In this document: positions 47,570 to 54,796 of the stretch, piece by piece
Numbering within the stretch: position 1 is the stretch's first letter
Layout of the letters: every line of letters begins with the position of its first letter
Assembly (NCBI RefSeq): GCF_022919715.1
Contig: NZ_CP095042.1
Location: 806,001-870,000, forward strand
Length of the DNA: 64,000 nucleotides
Direction: 5' to 3'
From: Agromyces sp. H17E-10
GTDB taxonomy: Bacteria > Actinomycetota > Actinomycetes > Actinomycetales > Microbacteriaceae
Translations under genes and position numbers: made by a program
Notes under the pieces: generated by a model
Told to the model about the DNA's origin: nothing
The model's input: the letters and a program-made list of their open reading frames with translations, nothing else
Databases searched by the model: none

Positions 47570-47983
47570 CTACAGCCCGACCCACTCCGAGACGCCGTCG
47601 GCGAAGTGCTGCCGCTTCCAGATCGGCACGGTGCGCTTGATCTCCTCGACGAGTCGCTCGCACGCGTCGAACGCCTCGGCACGGTGCGCGGCCGCCGTGG
47701 CCGCGTAGAGCGCGACATCGCCGATCTTCAGCTCGCCGACCCGGTGCACCGCGGCGATCGCGAGCCCGGTCTCCGACGCGACGCGTTCGACGCACTCGGC
47801 GAGGAACCGCTCGGCCTCGGGGTGCGCGCGGTAGTCGAGCGAGTGCACGCCGCGGCCGCCGTCGTGATCGCGCACGACGCCGCAGAACAGCACGATCGCG
47901 CCGCTCGCGTCGGCCTCGACGGCGGCGCGCACGGCGCCCTCGTCGATTGGCTGGTCGGTGATGGCGGCCAGGGTGGTGCTCAT
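47570..47983 (-). CDS. moaE: Molybdopterin synthase catalytic subunit
   Basis: 137 residues. With MoaD converts cPMP to molybdopterin. Seen: GAIVLFCGVVRDHDGGRGVHSLDY (about residue 28), AVHRVGELKIGDVALYAA (about 80; the Arg/Lys binding MoaD tail) and VEEIKRTVPIWKRQHF with the active-site Lys (about 118). Downstream of moeZ on the same strand (28-bp gap), so the moeZ operator should control it. Confidence 0.95.
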   Translation of the reverse strand: MSTTLAAITDQPIDEGAVRAAVEADASGAIVLFCGVVRDHDGGRGVHSLDYRAHPEAERFLAECVERVASETGLAIAAVHRVGELKIGDVALYAATAAAHRAEAFDACERLVEEIKRTVPIWKRQHFADGVSEWVGL

Positions 47984-48011
47984 GCGTCTCGCTTCCGACT
48001 GGTCGGCGCCG

Positions 48012-49241
48012 TCATCGACGCACGAACTCCGAGGCGACGGCGGCGAAGCCGTCGATGCCGCCGGCCAGGTACGTCACGTCGACGTGGCCCCGGTCGGCGA
48101 GTGCCCGCGCCGCGCGACGCGAGCGGACGTCCCGTTCACAGTAGACGACGATCGCACCGTCACCCGCGGCGGGCTCGGCGCCCGTGAGCAGGTCGCCGAG
48201 CGGCACGAGCTCGGACCCGTCGATGCGTCGCAGCTCGGCCTCGGCGGGCTCGCGCACGTCGACGAGCCGCATCGGCGCGCCCTCGCGCAGGCGGCGCAGC
48301 AGTTCGGCGGCCGAGATGCGAGGGTCCGCGGCATCCTGATTCGACCGAGCGGATGCCTCGGAGCCGGCGCCGACCGTCGGCTCGAGCCCGCAGAACAGCT
48401 CGTAGTCGACGAGCGAGGTGATCTCGGGCGCATCTGCGATCGCCTCGTAGGCAAGCTCGCGGGTGCGGCCGGTGAGCGCGTCGATCGTCGTGACCCGGCC
48501 GAGCAGCGGCGTGCCGACGCCCGTGACGAGCTTCACGACCTCGCCCGACATGAGCGCGCCGACCGTCACGCAGAGCGAGGGCAGCACGCCGCCGAGCTCG
48601 CACGAGAGCACCTCGTCGGGCGGCGGGGGCACCGGGAAGAGGTCGCGGTAGGTTGGGCCCTCGCGGTGCCACGCGATGCTCACCTGCCCGTGGAACCGCA
48701 GGATCGAGCCCCACACGAGCGGCACGCCCGCGATGATCGCGGCGTCGTTCGCGAGGTACCGGGTCGGGAAGTTGTCGCTGCCGTCGACGAGCAGGTCGTA
48801 ATCGGCCAGGAGGTCGACGAGGTTCGCCGAGGTCAGGCGTTCGCGGTGCCGCACGACGCGGATCTCGGGGTCGGTCGCCGCGACCGTGTCGGCGAGCGAA
48901 TCGACCTTCGGCCGGCCGAGGTCGGCGACGCCGTGACCGAGCTGGCGGTGCAGGTTCGAGAGCTCGACGTCGTCGTCGTCGGCGATGCCGATCGTGCCGA
49001 CGCCCGTGGCCGCGAGCAGCGGCACGACGGTCGCGCCGAGGCCGCCGGCGCCGATCACGAGCACCCGCGCCGCGGCAAGGCGTCGCTGGGCGAGCTCACC
49101 GAAGCCCGGCAGCATGATCTGCCGGCTGTACCGGGCGATGCGCTCGGGAGCGAGCGGCGGGGCGGGCTCGACGAGCGGGCGCGGGTTCGGCCGCGCGTCT
49201 GTGACGCGCGTCGTCGCGGCTGCTGCGGGCGTCGAGGGCAT
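48012..49241 (-). CDS. moeZ: Adenylyltransferase/sulfurtransferase MoeZ (MoeB-rhodanese)
   Basis: 409 residues: an E1-like domain (ARYSRQIMLPGFGELAQRRL about 38, nucleotide loop VIGAGGLGATVVPLL about 64, VDGSDNFPTRYL about 148, SCELGGVLPSLC about 205) that adenylates the MoaD C-terminus, plus a C-terminal rhodanese domain (RLVDVREPAEAEL about 318, active-site Cys in VVYCERDVRSRRAA about 368) that supplies sulfur. ATG 49241, with tandem operators 32-67 bp upstream. Operon moeZ-moaE. MoeZ may also serve other sulfur-carrier proteins. Confidence 0.94.
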   Translation of the reverse strand: MPSTPAAAATTRVTDARPNPRPLVEPAPPLAPERIARYSRQIMLPGFGELAQRRLAAARVLVIGAGGLGATVVPLLAATGVGTIGIADDDDVELSNLHRQLGHGVADLGRPKVDSLADTVAATDPEIRVVRHRERLTSANLVDLLADYDLLVDGSDNFPTRYLANDAAIIAGVPLVWGSILRFHGQVSIAWHREGPTYRDLFPVPPPPDEVLSCELGGVLPSLCVTVGALMSGEVVKLVTGVGTPLLGRVTTIDALTGRTRELAYEAIADAPEITSLVDYELFCGLEPTVGAGSEASARSNQDAADPRISAAELLRRLREGAPMRLVDVREPAEAELRRIDGSELVPLGDLLTGAEPAAGDGAIVVYCERDVRSRRAARALADRGHVDVTYLAGGIDGFAAVASEFVRR

Positions 49242-49272
49242 GCGCCAATTGTAAGCTCGGCCAGAACGACGC

Positions 49273-49308
49273 CTCCGCTTGGTGGACATCTGTTTCCGAA
49301 TATCGGAT
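49273..49308 (-). promoter_or_regulatory. Tandem TTYCR-N5-YGGAA operator upstream of moeZ
   Basis: TTCCG-AATAT-CGGAT (49294-49308) and CTCCG-CTTGG-TGGAC (49273-49287), centres exactly 21 bp apart. Places a cofactor-biosynthesis operon under the same signal as the purine genes. Confidence 0.65.
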
Positions 49309-49381
49309 GCCGCACGGGCGCCACGAAATCGCATCGCTCGCGCTACAACCCAGCTCGCGCGTCTTGGCATCGGCTTTGTGG

Positions 49382-49576
49382 TTAGTCCGATGACGTGACA
49401 CCGTAGCGATTTCGGAAGGCTGCGATGAATGAATGCAGTTCCACCGCCGCAGGATCATCCCGGCCGATAAGTTCCGCTTCGGCGGAGTCGATGCTCTCGG
49501 CTGCGCGACTGAGATTCCCCTCGCGGGGCTCGACGAGCGGTCGACGGCGCGGCTCGCCGGACCTGAGCCGGATCAC
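49382..49576 (-). CDS. Hypothetical small protein, 64 residues
   Basis: GTG 49576 to stop 49382. The second half, AESIDSAEAELIGRDDPAAVELHSFIAAFRNRYG, reads like a soluble helical protein; the first 25 residues are Arg-rich and may not be coding. It is on the strand of, and just downstream from, the toxin-immunity remnant, in a stretch of visibly lower GC. Could be a second immunity-type gene or a fragment; not recognised. Confidence 0.3.
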   Translation of the reverse strand: MIRLRSGEPRRRPLVEPREGNLSRAAESIDSAEAELIGRDDPAAVELHSFIAAFRNRYGVTSSD

Positions 49577-49688
49577 GAGCTCAAGAGCTCAACCGAACCT
49601 TCAGCAGACCCCTCCTTATGTTCCTCAGCGACTATTCCTCTGCCGGCAAGCGTGCTGGCGACTTCCCGGATGCTTGCGAAACTCGCCA

Positions 49689-49898
49689 CTATGAGAAGTC
49701 GACCGGCAAGAGGGACAGCGGTATCCGCAAGGAGTCGACGTAGAAGGGCGGGGAACCTTCGAACAGGAGCAGGAAGACTGCCTCGTCGTGTTCGACTCGA
49801 TAGGCATGTGAAAGGACCTTCAGTATGGTGCCATCACGCAACGTGATCTCCCAGATCTCTGGAGCCATCGCAAGCTCACGCGCATTCTCCAAGTTCAC
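49689..49898 (-). CDS. Probable immunity protein of a polymorphic toxin
   Basis: 69 residues from GTG 49898, which overlaps the stop of the toxin remnant (TAGTG) and is preceded by ggggg 8 bases upstream, an ideal ribosome site. Product: VNLENARELAMAPEIWEITLRDG then a beta-rich TILKVLSHAYRVEHDEAVFLLLFEG and PPFYVDSLRIPLSLL. The coupling to a toxin tail, the small size and the lower GC fit an immunity gene. The frame is intact although the toxin is broken. Family not recognised. Confidence 0.55.
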   Translation of the reverse strand: MNLENARELAMAPEIWEITLRDGTILKVLSHAYRVEHDEAVFLLLFEGSPPFYVDSLRIPLSLLPVDFS

Positions 49899-50430
49899 TA
49901 GTTGACCCCCAGGATCTTTGCCCCTTGTTCTACGACACGTGTGACATTCTGGTGGCCTGAGATCCGCTTCTGGAGGGGTCGCGGCATACCAATCCAAGAA
50001 ACCGTCTCAAAGTCGTACAAGTACTTTTCACGTCCCTGTTGAAAGTGCAACTGACCGGCTCGCACGCCTGGCGCCGGGTTTTCGACATCATTTCGATAGC
50101 CGAGGCCCGGTTTTCGTCAAGGTTGTGCCCGGCGTTTTTCGTCCCGCTCTCCCCAAGCATTCCCGACTTCTCAGTTTCTCGTGACCCACCCGCGGCGTCA
50201 CGGTTCATGACTTCGACGCGGCTGTCTCCCTCGCGTATCCGATCAAACCGGTCAGTCCGCTCGTCGCTGCGGCCGTACCTGCGGACGCGAGAGCAATCCC
50301 ACCGGCGACCATGAATCCGCCACCGGTGCAACCGACGCCAGTCGCGCACAATGCGCCACCGCCCGCCACCAAGTCGGTTCCGGCCCACATCATCAGCAGC
50401 CCAAGAGGACCTCGGTGGTTTCGAGCGGGT
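49898..50430 (-). pseudogene. C-terminal remnant of an RHS/LXG-type polymorphic toxin, frameshifted
   Basis: Three successive minus-strand pieces in different frames. First, about 50420-50215, a Gly/Ala-rich hydrophobic pretoxin-like stretch (MMWAGTDLVAGGGALCATG, GCTGGGFMVAGGIALA, SAGTAAATSGLTGLIG). Second, about 50215-50080, ESGTKNAGHNLDENRASAIE. Third, to TAG 49898, DVENPAPGVRAGQLHFQQG, KYLYDFETVSWIGMPRPLQ and VTRVVEQGAKILGVN. The junction SAIE|DVENP needs one extra base, so these are frameshifts in a once continuous chain. The DVENP-PG-R-GQ-H and KY-YD spacing is typical of toxin tips of secreted polymorphic toxins. No N-terminal secretion or repeat part remains, so it is an orphan cassette. 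Confidence 0.6.
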
Positions 50431-50527
50431 CTTTTGGGGCGCCCTTCAGCTCGGCGCACGATTGGTTTCTCGCCTCGAATCCGTCGGCGCTCCTCAACCA
50501 AACGCTTGATCGACTCGGCCGTGGCCT

Positions 50528-50560
50528 CGATACGCTCCTTCGTCGCTACTCGACCGACGG
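50528..50560. repeat. Interspersed hairpin family B, partial copy
   Basis: CGATACGCTCCTTCGTCGC..TACTCGACCGACG, half of the usual unit; a more decayed copy (cctcgaatccg..gctcctcaacc) lies at 50471-50500. They mark the boundary between the toxin remnant and moaD. Confidence 0.55.
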
Positions 50561-50589
50561 GGCATCCCGCGCCGGGGTAGCATCGTCGC

Positions 50590-50838
50590 ATGCCTCCCGT
50601 GACCGTCCGGTACTTCGCGGCGGCCGCCGAGGCGGCCGGCGTCGAGGAGGAGCGCCTCGACATCGCCGCTGACTCGACCCTCGGCGCCCTGCGCGACGAG
50701 CTCGTCGAACGCTACGGCGTCGCGATGGAGCGCGTGCTCCGCAGCGGCTCGTTCCTCGTCGACGGCACCGTTCACCGCGACCCCGCGCATCCGGTCGGGG
50801 CGACCGTCGACATCCTTCCCCCGTTCGCCGGCGGGTGA
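50590..50838 (+). CDS. moaD: Molybdopterin synthase sulfur-carrier subunit
   Basis: 82-residue ubiquitin-like protein ending in PPFAGG; the terminal Gly-Gly is adenylated and thiocarboxylated by MoeZ and then donates sulfur in the MoaE active site. Typical VRYFAAAAEAAG, LGALRDELVERYG and VDGTVHRDPAHPVGATVDILPPFAGG order. GTG of the next gene overlaps its stop. Confidence 0.93.
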   Translation: MPPVTVRYFAAAAEAAGVEEERLDIAADSTLGALRDELVERYGVAMERVLRSGSFLVDGTVHRDPAHPVGATVDILPPFAGG

Positions 50839-51524
50839 GCATGGCCGGCACCACCTCGATGACCGCCGCCGACGTGCTGGCGCGGCTCGCCGAACTCGAA
50901 GACCCGAAGATGCGTGCCGTGAACGAGCGCCACGGCGACGACCACGGCGTCAACCTCACGAAGCTGCGCGGCGTCGCGAAGGACCTCAAGACGCAGCACG
51001 AGCTCGCGCTCGAGCTGTGGGCGACCGACGACACCGCAGCCCGCCTCGTCGCGATCCTCATCGCGAAACCCAAGTCATTCGACGCCGCCGAGCTCGATGC
51101 GATGCTGCGCGAGGCCCGGGCGCCGAAGGTGCGCGACTGGCTCGTGAATTACGTCGTGAAGAAGAGCCCGCACCGCGAGACGCTGCGGCTCGCCTGGCTC
51201 GACGACACCGATCCGCACGTCGCCGCGGCCGGCTGGGCGCTGACGGCCGACGTCGTCGCGAAGCAGCCCGAGCTCGTCGACCTCGACGCCCTGCTCGACG
51301 AGATCGAACGCGAGATGCAGGGCGCCGCCGAACCGCTGCAGTGGGAGATGAACACCTGCCTGGCGATGATCGGCATCAACCACCCGGCCGAGCGGGCTCG
51401 GGCGATCGCGATCGGCGAGCGGCTCGAGGTGCTGAAGGACTACCCGACGCCGCCGAACTGCACGTCGCCGTTCGCCCCGATCTGGATCGGCGAGATGGTG
51501 AGCCGGCAGGGCGCGACCGCGTAG
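50835..51524 (+). CDS. DNA alkylation repair protein, AlkD-like
   Basis: 229 residues of helical HEAT-like repeats, the AlkC/AlkD fold that excises alkylated bases. Seen: MRAVNERHGDDHGVNLTKLRGVAKDLKTQHELALELW (about 25-61, family N-terminus), VRDWLVNYVVKKSPHRE (about 97), TDPHVAAAGWALTADVV and WEMNTCLAMIGINHPAERARAIAIGERL. GTG 50835 overlaps the moaD stop (GTGA); ATG 50841 two codons on is an alternative. Located between moaD and moeA with no obvious tie to cofactor synthesis; moeA follows after 95 bases. Confidence 0.85.
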   Translation: MSMAGTTSMTAADVLARLAELEDPKMRAVNERHGDDHGVNLTKLRGVAKDLKTQHELALELWATDDTAARLVAILIAKPKSFDAAELDAMLREARAPKVRDWLVNYVVKKSPHRETLRLAWLDDTDPHVAAAGWALTADVVAKQPELVDLDALLDEIEREMQGAAEPLQWEMNTCLAMIGINHPAERARAIAIGERLEVLKDYPTPPNCTSPFAPIWIGEMVSRQGATA

Positions 51525-51619
51525 AGCTCAACACTTCGGGAGGTTCGGGGAGCGGACCCCGCGACTACACTGCCCACTGGGCGACGAAGCACCGCCGACG
51601 ACGTACAGCAGGAGGCCGC

Positions 51620-52951
51620 ATGCGCACCTACGCCGAACACCAGCGTGCCGTGCATGAGCTGCTCGATCCGCTCGGGTCTCGGCTCTCCTCAGCAGGTGCG
51701 AGCGACGAGGGAGCCGAGGTCGTCGCGGTCGACGATGCGCTCGGGCGCGTACTGGCGTCCGGCCTCCTCTCCCCCACCGATCTGCCCGGCTTCGACAACT
51801 CGCAGATGGACGGCTACGCGGTGCGCGCGGTCGACCTCGCCGACGCGAGCCCGGCCGCACCGGTTCGCCTGCCCGTCGGTCCGACGAGCGCAGCGGGCGA
51901 CCCGGTCTTCGACCTCGCACCCGGCACCGCGTCGCCCATCATGACCGGCGCGCCGATCCCCCGCGGCGCCGACGCGGTCGTGCAGATCGAGGTGGCGGAC
52001 CCGCCCGCGTTCATCGGACTCGGCGGCGGCCGGCACGACTCCCCCGCCGGGTCGGTCGTCGCGTTCACCGCACCCGTCGCGCACGGCCAGTTCGTTCGCA
52101 GGGCGGGCAGCGACGTCGCCGGCGGCGAGCTTCTGCTCGCCGCGGGCTCCCGGCTCGGGCCGGCGCAACTCGGGGTGGTCGCCGCTGCGGGCCTCACGCA
52201 GGTCACGGTGCGCCGCCGCCTGCGGGTGCTGCTGCTCTCGACCGGGCACGAGCTTCGACCGCCCGGGTCGGCGCTGCGGCCGGGGCAGATCCACGACGCC
52301 AACACCGCGATGCTCAGCGCCGCGCTGCGCGAGTGCGGCGCCGAGGTCGTCGTCGCCGTCGCACCCGACGAACCCGATGCGGTGCGAGCGGCGATCGCGC
52401 GCGGCATCCGCCCCGTCGCCGGCTCGCCGGTCGACCTCGTCGTCACGACGGGCGGGGTGAGCGCGGGCGCCTTCGAGGTCGTGCGCGACGCCCTCGAGCC
52501 GCTCGGCGTCGAGTTCACGAAGGTCGCGATCCAGCCCGGCGGTCCGCAGGGACTCGGCACGGCGATGCTGCCTGCCGACGAGGATGCCGCGGTCGAGGCA
52601 TCCCGCACCGAAGGCGCCGTCAGCGTGCCGGTCGTCTCGTTCCCCGGCAATCCGGTCTCGGCGCTCGTGTCGTTCGAGCTGTTCCTGCGCCCCGTGCTGC
52701 GCCGGCTCGAAGGGCTCACGCCCGACCGGCACCGCGCCCGCCTGCGTCTCGCGCACGACGTGACGTCGCCGGGCCGGCGCCACCAGGTGCGCCGCGGCAT
52801 CGTCGACGGCGATGGCGCCGTCGAGGTCGGCGCCCCGAGCTCGCACCTGCTGCACGCCTACGCGAACGCCACGGTGCTCGTGCACCTGCCGATCGGCGTC
52901 GATGCGCTGCCGGCCGGTTCCCTCGTCGACGTCTGGAGGATCGATGACTGA
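51620..52951 (+). CDS. moeA: Molybdopterin molybdenumtransferase
   Basis: 443 residues. Inserts molybdate into adenylylated molybdopterin. Typical: DLPGFDNSQMDGYAVRA (about residue 56, active-site Asp), IMTGAPIPRGADAVVQ (about 109), VLLLSTGHEL (about 208), DANTAMLSAALRECGAEV (about 229), VTTGGVSAGAFEVV (about 275), SFPGNPVSALVSFELF (about 337). ATG 51620 behind ggaggcc. Overlaps moaC by eight bases. Confidence 0.95.
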   Translation: MRTYAEHQRAVHELLDPLGSRLSSAGASDEGAEVVAVDDALGRVLASGLLSPTDLPGFDNSQMDGYAVRAVDLADASPAAPVRLPVGPTSAAGDPVFDLAPGTASPIMTGAPIPRGADAVVQIEVADPPAFIGLGGGRHDSPAGSVVAFTAPVAHGQFVRRAGSDVAGGELLLAAGSRLGPAQLGVVAAAGLTQVTVRRRLRVLLLSTGHELRPPGSALRPGQIHDANTAMLSAALRECGAEVVVAVAPDEPDAVRAAIARGIRPVAGSPVDLVVTTGGVSAGAFEVVRDALEPLGVEFTKVAIQPGGPQGLGTAMLPADEDAAVEASRTEGAVSVPVVSFPGNPVSALVSFELFLRPVLRRLEGLTPDRHRARLRLAHDVTSPGRRHQVRRGIVDGDGAVEVGAPSSHLLHAYANATVLVHLPIGVDALPAGSLVDVWRIDD

Positions 52952-53426
52952 CACCCCGCCCCGCCTCACCCACCTGCGCGACGACGGGTCGGCGCACATG
53001 GTCGACGTCACCGACAAGGCGATCACGAAGCGCACCGCGAGCGCGCAGGCCGTGCTCACGACGCGGCCCGAGGTGGTCTCGATGATCGCCGACGGCACCC
53101 TGCCCAAGGGCGAGGCGATCGGCACCGCACGCATCGCCGGCATCATGGCCGCGAAGCAGACGTCGGCACTCATCCCGCTCTGCCACCCCCTGCCGCTCAC
53201 GAAGCTCGATGTCGACATCACCGCCGACGGTTCGCGCGTGCGCGTCGTCGCGACCGCGACCACGAAGGGCGTGACCGGCGTCGAGATGGAGGCGCTGACC
53301 GCCGCGAGCGTCGCCGCCCTCACGCTCTACGACATGATCAAGGCCGTCGACAACCGCGCGGTGATCACCGACATCATGGTGCTCGCGAAGGAGGGCGGCA
53401 AGAGCGGCGACTGGAGCCGCGAATGA
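52944..53426 (+). CDS. moaC: Cyclic pyranopterin monophosphate synthase
   Basis: 160 residues. Second enzyme of Moco synthesis after MoaA. Seen: MVDVTDKAITKRTASA (about residue 19), KGEAIGTARIAGIMAAKQTS (about 51), LIPLCHPLPLTK (about 75, active-site His), GVTGVEMEALTAASVAALTLYDM (about 108), KAVDNRAVITDI and the C-terminal KEGGKSGDW with active-site Lys. Overlaps moeA by 8 and mog by 4 bases. Confidence 0.97.
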   Translation: MTDTPPRLTHLRDDGSAHMVDVTDKAITKRTASAQAVLTTRPEVVSMIADGTLPKGEAIGTARIAGIMAAKQTSALIPLCHPLPLTKLDVDITADGSRVRVVATATTKGVTGVEMEALTAASVAALTLYDMIKAVDNRAVITDIMVLAKEGGKSGDWSRE

Positions 53427-53971
53427 CCGGGCACGGCGGTGCGGCCGGCGGCATGGCCGCGACGGCAGACGAGGGGATGCCCCGTGCTGCGACCGTGCTC
53501 GTCGCCTCGACGCGCGCCGCGGCCGGCGTCTACGAAGACGCCACCGGTCCCGTCATCGCGGCTTGGTTGGCCGAGCGCGGCTTCGAGGTGCGCGGCCCGG
53601 TCGTCGTCGCCGACGGCGCGGAGTTCGCCGTGGCCCTCGGGCGCGCGATCGACGCGGCCCCGGCCGTCGTCGTGACGACGGGCGGCACCGGACTCGCCCC
53701 CAGCGACCTCACCCCCGAGGCGACGGCCGCCGTGCTCGACCGGGAGCTTCCCGGCTTCATGGAGGAGCTGCGCCGACGCGGCTCGGCGACCACGCCGACC
53801 GCGCTGCTCACCCGCGGGGTCGCGGGCGTCGCCGGCTCGACCTTCGTCGTCAACCTGCCGGGCTCGCGCGGCGGCGTGCGCGACGGCCTCGCCCTGCTCG
53901 GCGAAGTGCTCGATCACGTGCTCGACCAACTCGCGGGCGGCGACCACGCGTCCCCTCCGGTGGTCGAGTAG
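53423..53971 (+). CDS. moaB: Molybdopterin adenylyltransferase, MogA/MoaB family
   Basis: 182 residues. Adenylates molybdopterin before metal insertion by MoeA. Motifs: TVLVASTRAAAGVYEDATGPVI (about 24), VVTTGGTGLAPSDLTPEATAAVL (about 89; TTGGTG and D), LPGSRGGVRDGLALLGEVLDHVLDQL (about 146). A 20-residue Gly/Ala-rich N-terminal tail precedes the domain. The last codons GTG GTC GAG TAG belong to a copy of hairpin family B, so the stop codon is supplied by the repeat. Confidence 0.92.
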   Translation: MTGHGGAAGGMAATADEGMPRAATVLVASTRAAAGVYEDATGPVIAAWLAERGFEVRGPVVVADGAEFAVALGRAIDAAPAVVVTTGGTGLAPSDLTPEATAAVLDRELPGFMEELRRRGSATTPTALLTRGVAGVAGSTFVVNLPGSRGGVRDGLALLGEVLDHVLDQLAGGDHASPPVVE

Positions 53972-54087
53972 CGCGCGACGACCGAGCACTCCCTCCGGTG
54001 GTCGAGTAGCGCGCGACGAAGGAGCACGCGTATCGAGACTCACGCAACGGGTCTCGATACGCTCCTGCGTCGCTACTCGACCACCGA
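53959..54087. repeat. Interspersed hairpin family B, three units in a convergent gap
   Basis: Units beginning GGTGGTCGAGTAGCGCGCGA at 53959 and 53998 and, inverted, CTCGATACGCTCCTGCGTCG..CTACTCGACCACC at 54052-54087. The two ends supply the stop codons of moaB (TAG 53969-53971) and of the PAP2 gene (TAG 54075-54073). The pair 53998-54087 folds into one long hairpin and should terminate both genes. Confidence 0.8.
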
Positions 54088-54771
54088 GGTGTCGCGCTTG
54101 GTCCTGCGATCGATCCACGCCAGTCGCTCGCGCTCGAGGGGCGCGGCGAACACCGCCCACAGCACGAGCGCGACCCCGGCGCCGACGAGCGCTCCGCCGA
54201 CCGTGTCGCTCAGCCAGTGCGCCCCGAGGTACGTGCGGCTGACCGCCATGAGCACCGTGTAGACGGCGCCGAGCACCCACACCCAGACCCGCGGCACGAT
54301 CACGCCGAGCGCGACCGCGATGGTCGCCGCGTTCGCCACATGCCCCGACGGGAATGAACCGTGGTCGGAGACGACGATCATGTCCTCGGGTCTTGCCCGA
54401 TCGAAGAACGACTTCAGCACCTGCACGACGGCTGCGCTGGCGGCCGAGGCGACGATGAAGTAGAACGCGGCCCAGGGTCGCCGCAGGATGAGCAGCAGGA
54501 TCGCGGTCGCGACCGGCACGACGAAGACGCCGATGATCCCGCCGCCGAGCGCGTTCATGAAGTAGCCGAACGCGTCGCCGACGGGCCCGCGGAGCGACAC
54601 CATCTCCTCGACCCACTCCTCGTCCACCGGGAATGGCACACCGCCGTTGCGCACCATGATGACGAAGCCGAGGAGCGTCGCCGTCACGATCGCGGCGATG
54701 CCCCCGATGAGCGGCGCCCGCCGACGTACACGTCGCACCGCGGCATCCCGCCCGGTCTCTCCTGCAACCAT
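54073..54771 (-). CDS. PAP2-family membrane phosphatase
   Basis: 232 residues, about six helices. Phosphatidic-acid-phosphatase type 2 catalytic motifs: KSFFDRARPED (about residue 125; K-RP), FPSGHVANA (about 143; SGH) and SRTYLGAHWLSDTVGGALVG (about 185; R-H-D). Acts on lipid phosphates such as phosphatidate or undecaprenyl diphosphate at the membrane outer face. Its C-terminus SVVE ends within a family B repeat. Confidence 0.9.
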   Translation of the reverse strand: MVAGETGRDAAVRRVRRRAPLIGGIAAIVTATLLGFVIMVRNGGVPFPVDEEWVEEMVSLRGPVGDAFGYFMNALGGGIIGVFVVPVATAILLLILRRPWAAFYFIVASAASAAVVQVLKSFFDRARPEDMIVVSDHGSFPSGHVANAATIAVALGVIVPRVWVWVLGAVYTVLMAVSRTYLGAHWLSDTVGGALVGAGVALVLWAVFAAPLERERLAWIDRRTKRDTSVVE

Positions 54772-54796
54772 GCGTCAACCGTAGGCGGTCGCACGC

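Noticed and set aside
49930..50388. 152-codon minus-strand frame in the low-GC stretch as one intact gene
   Set aside because: Its start half is Arg/Trp-rich noise; only the segment GTKNAGHNLDENRASAIE matches the toxin remnant, whose other parts are in different frames.
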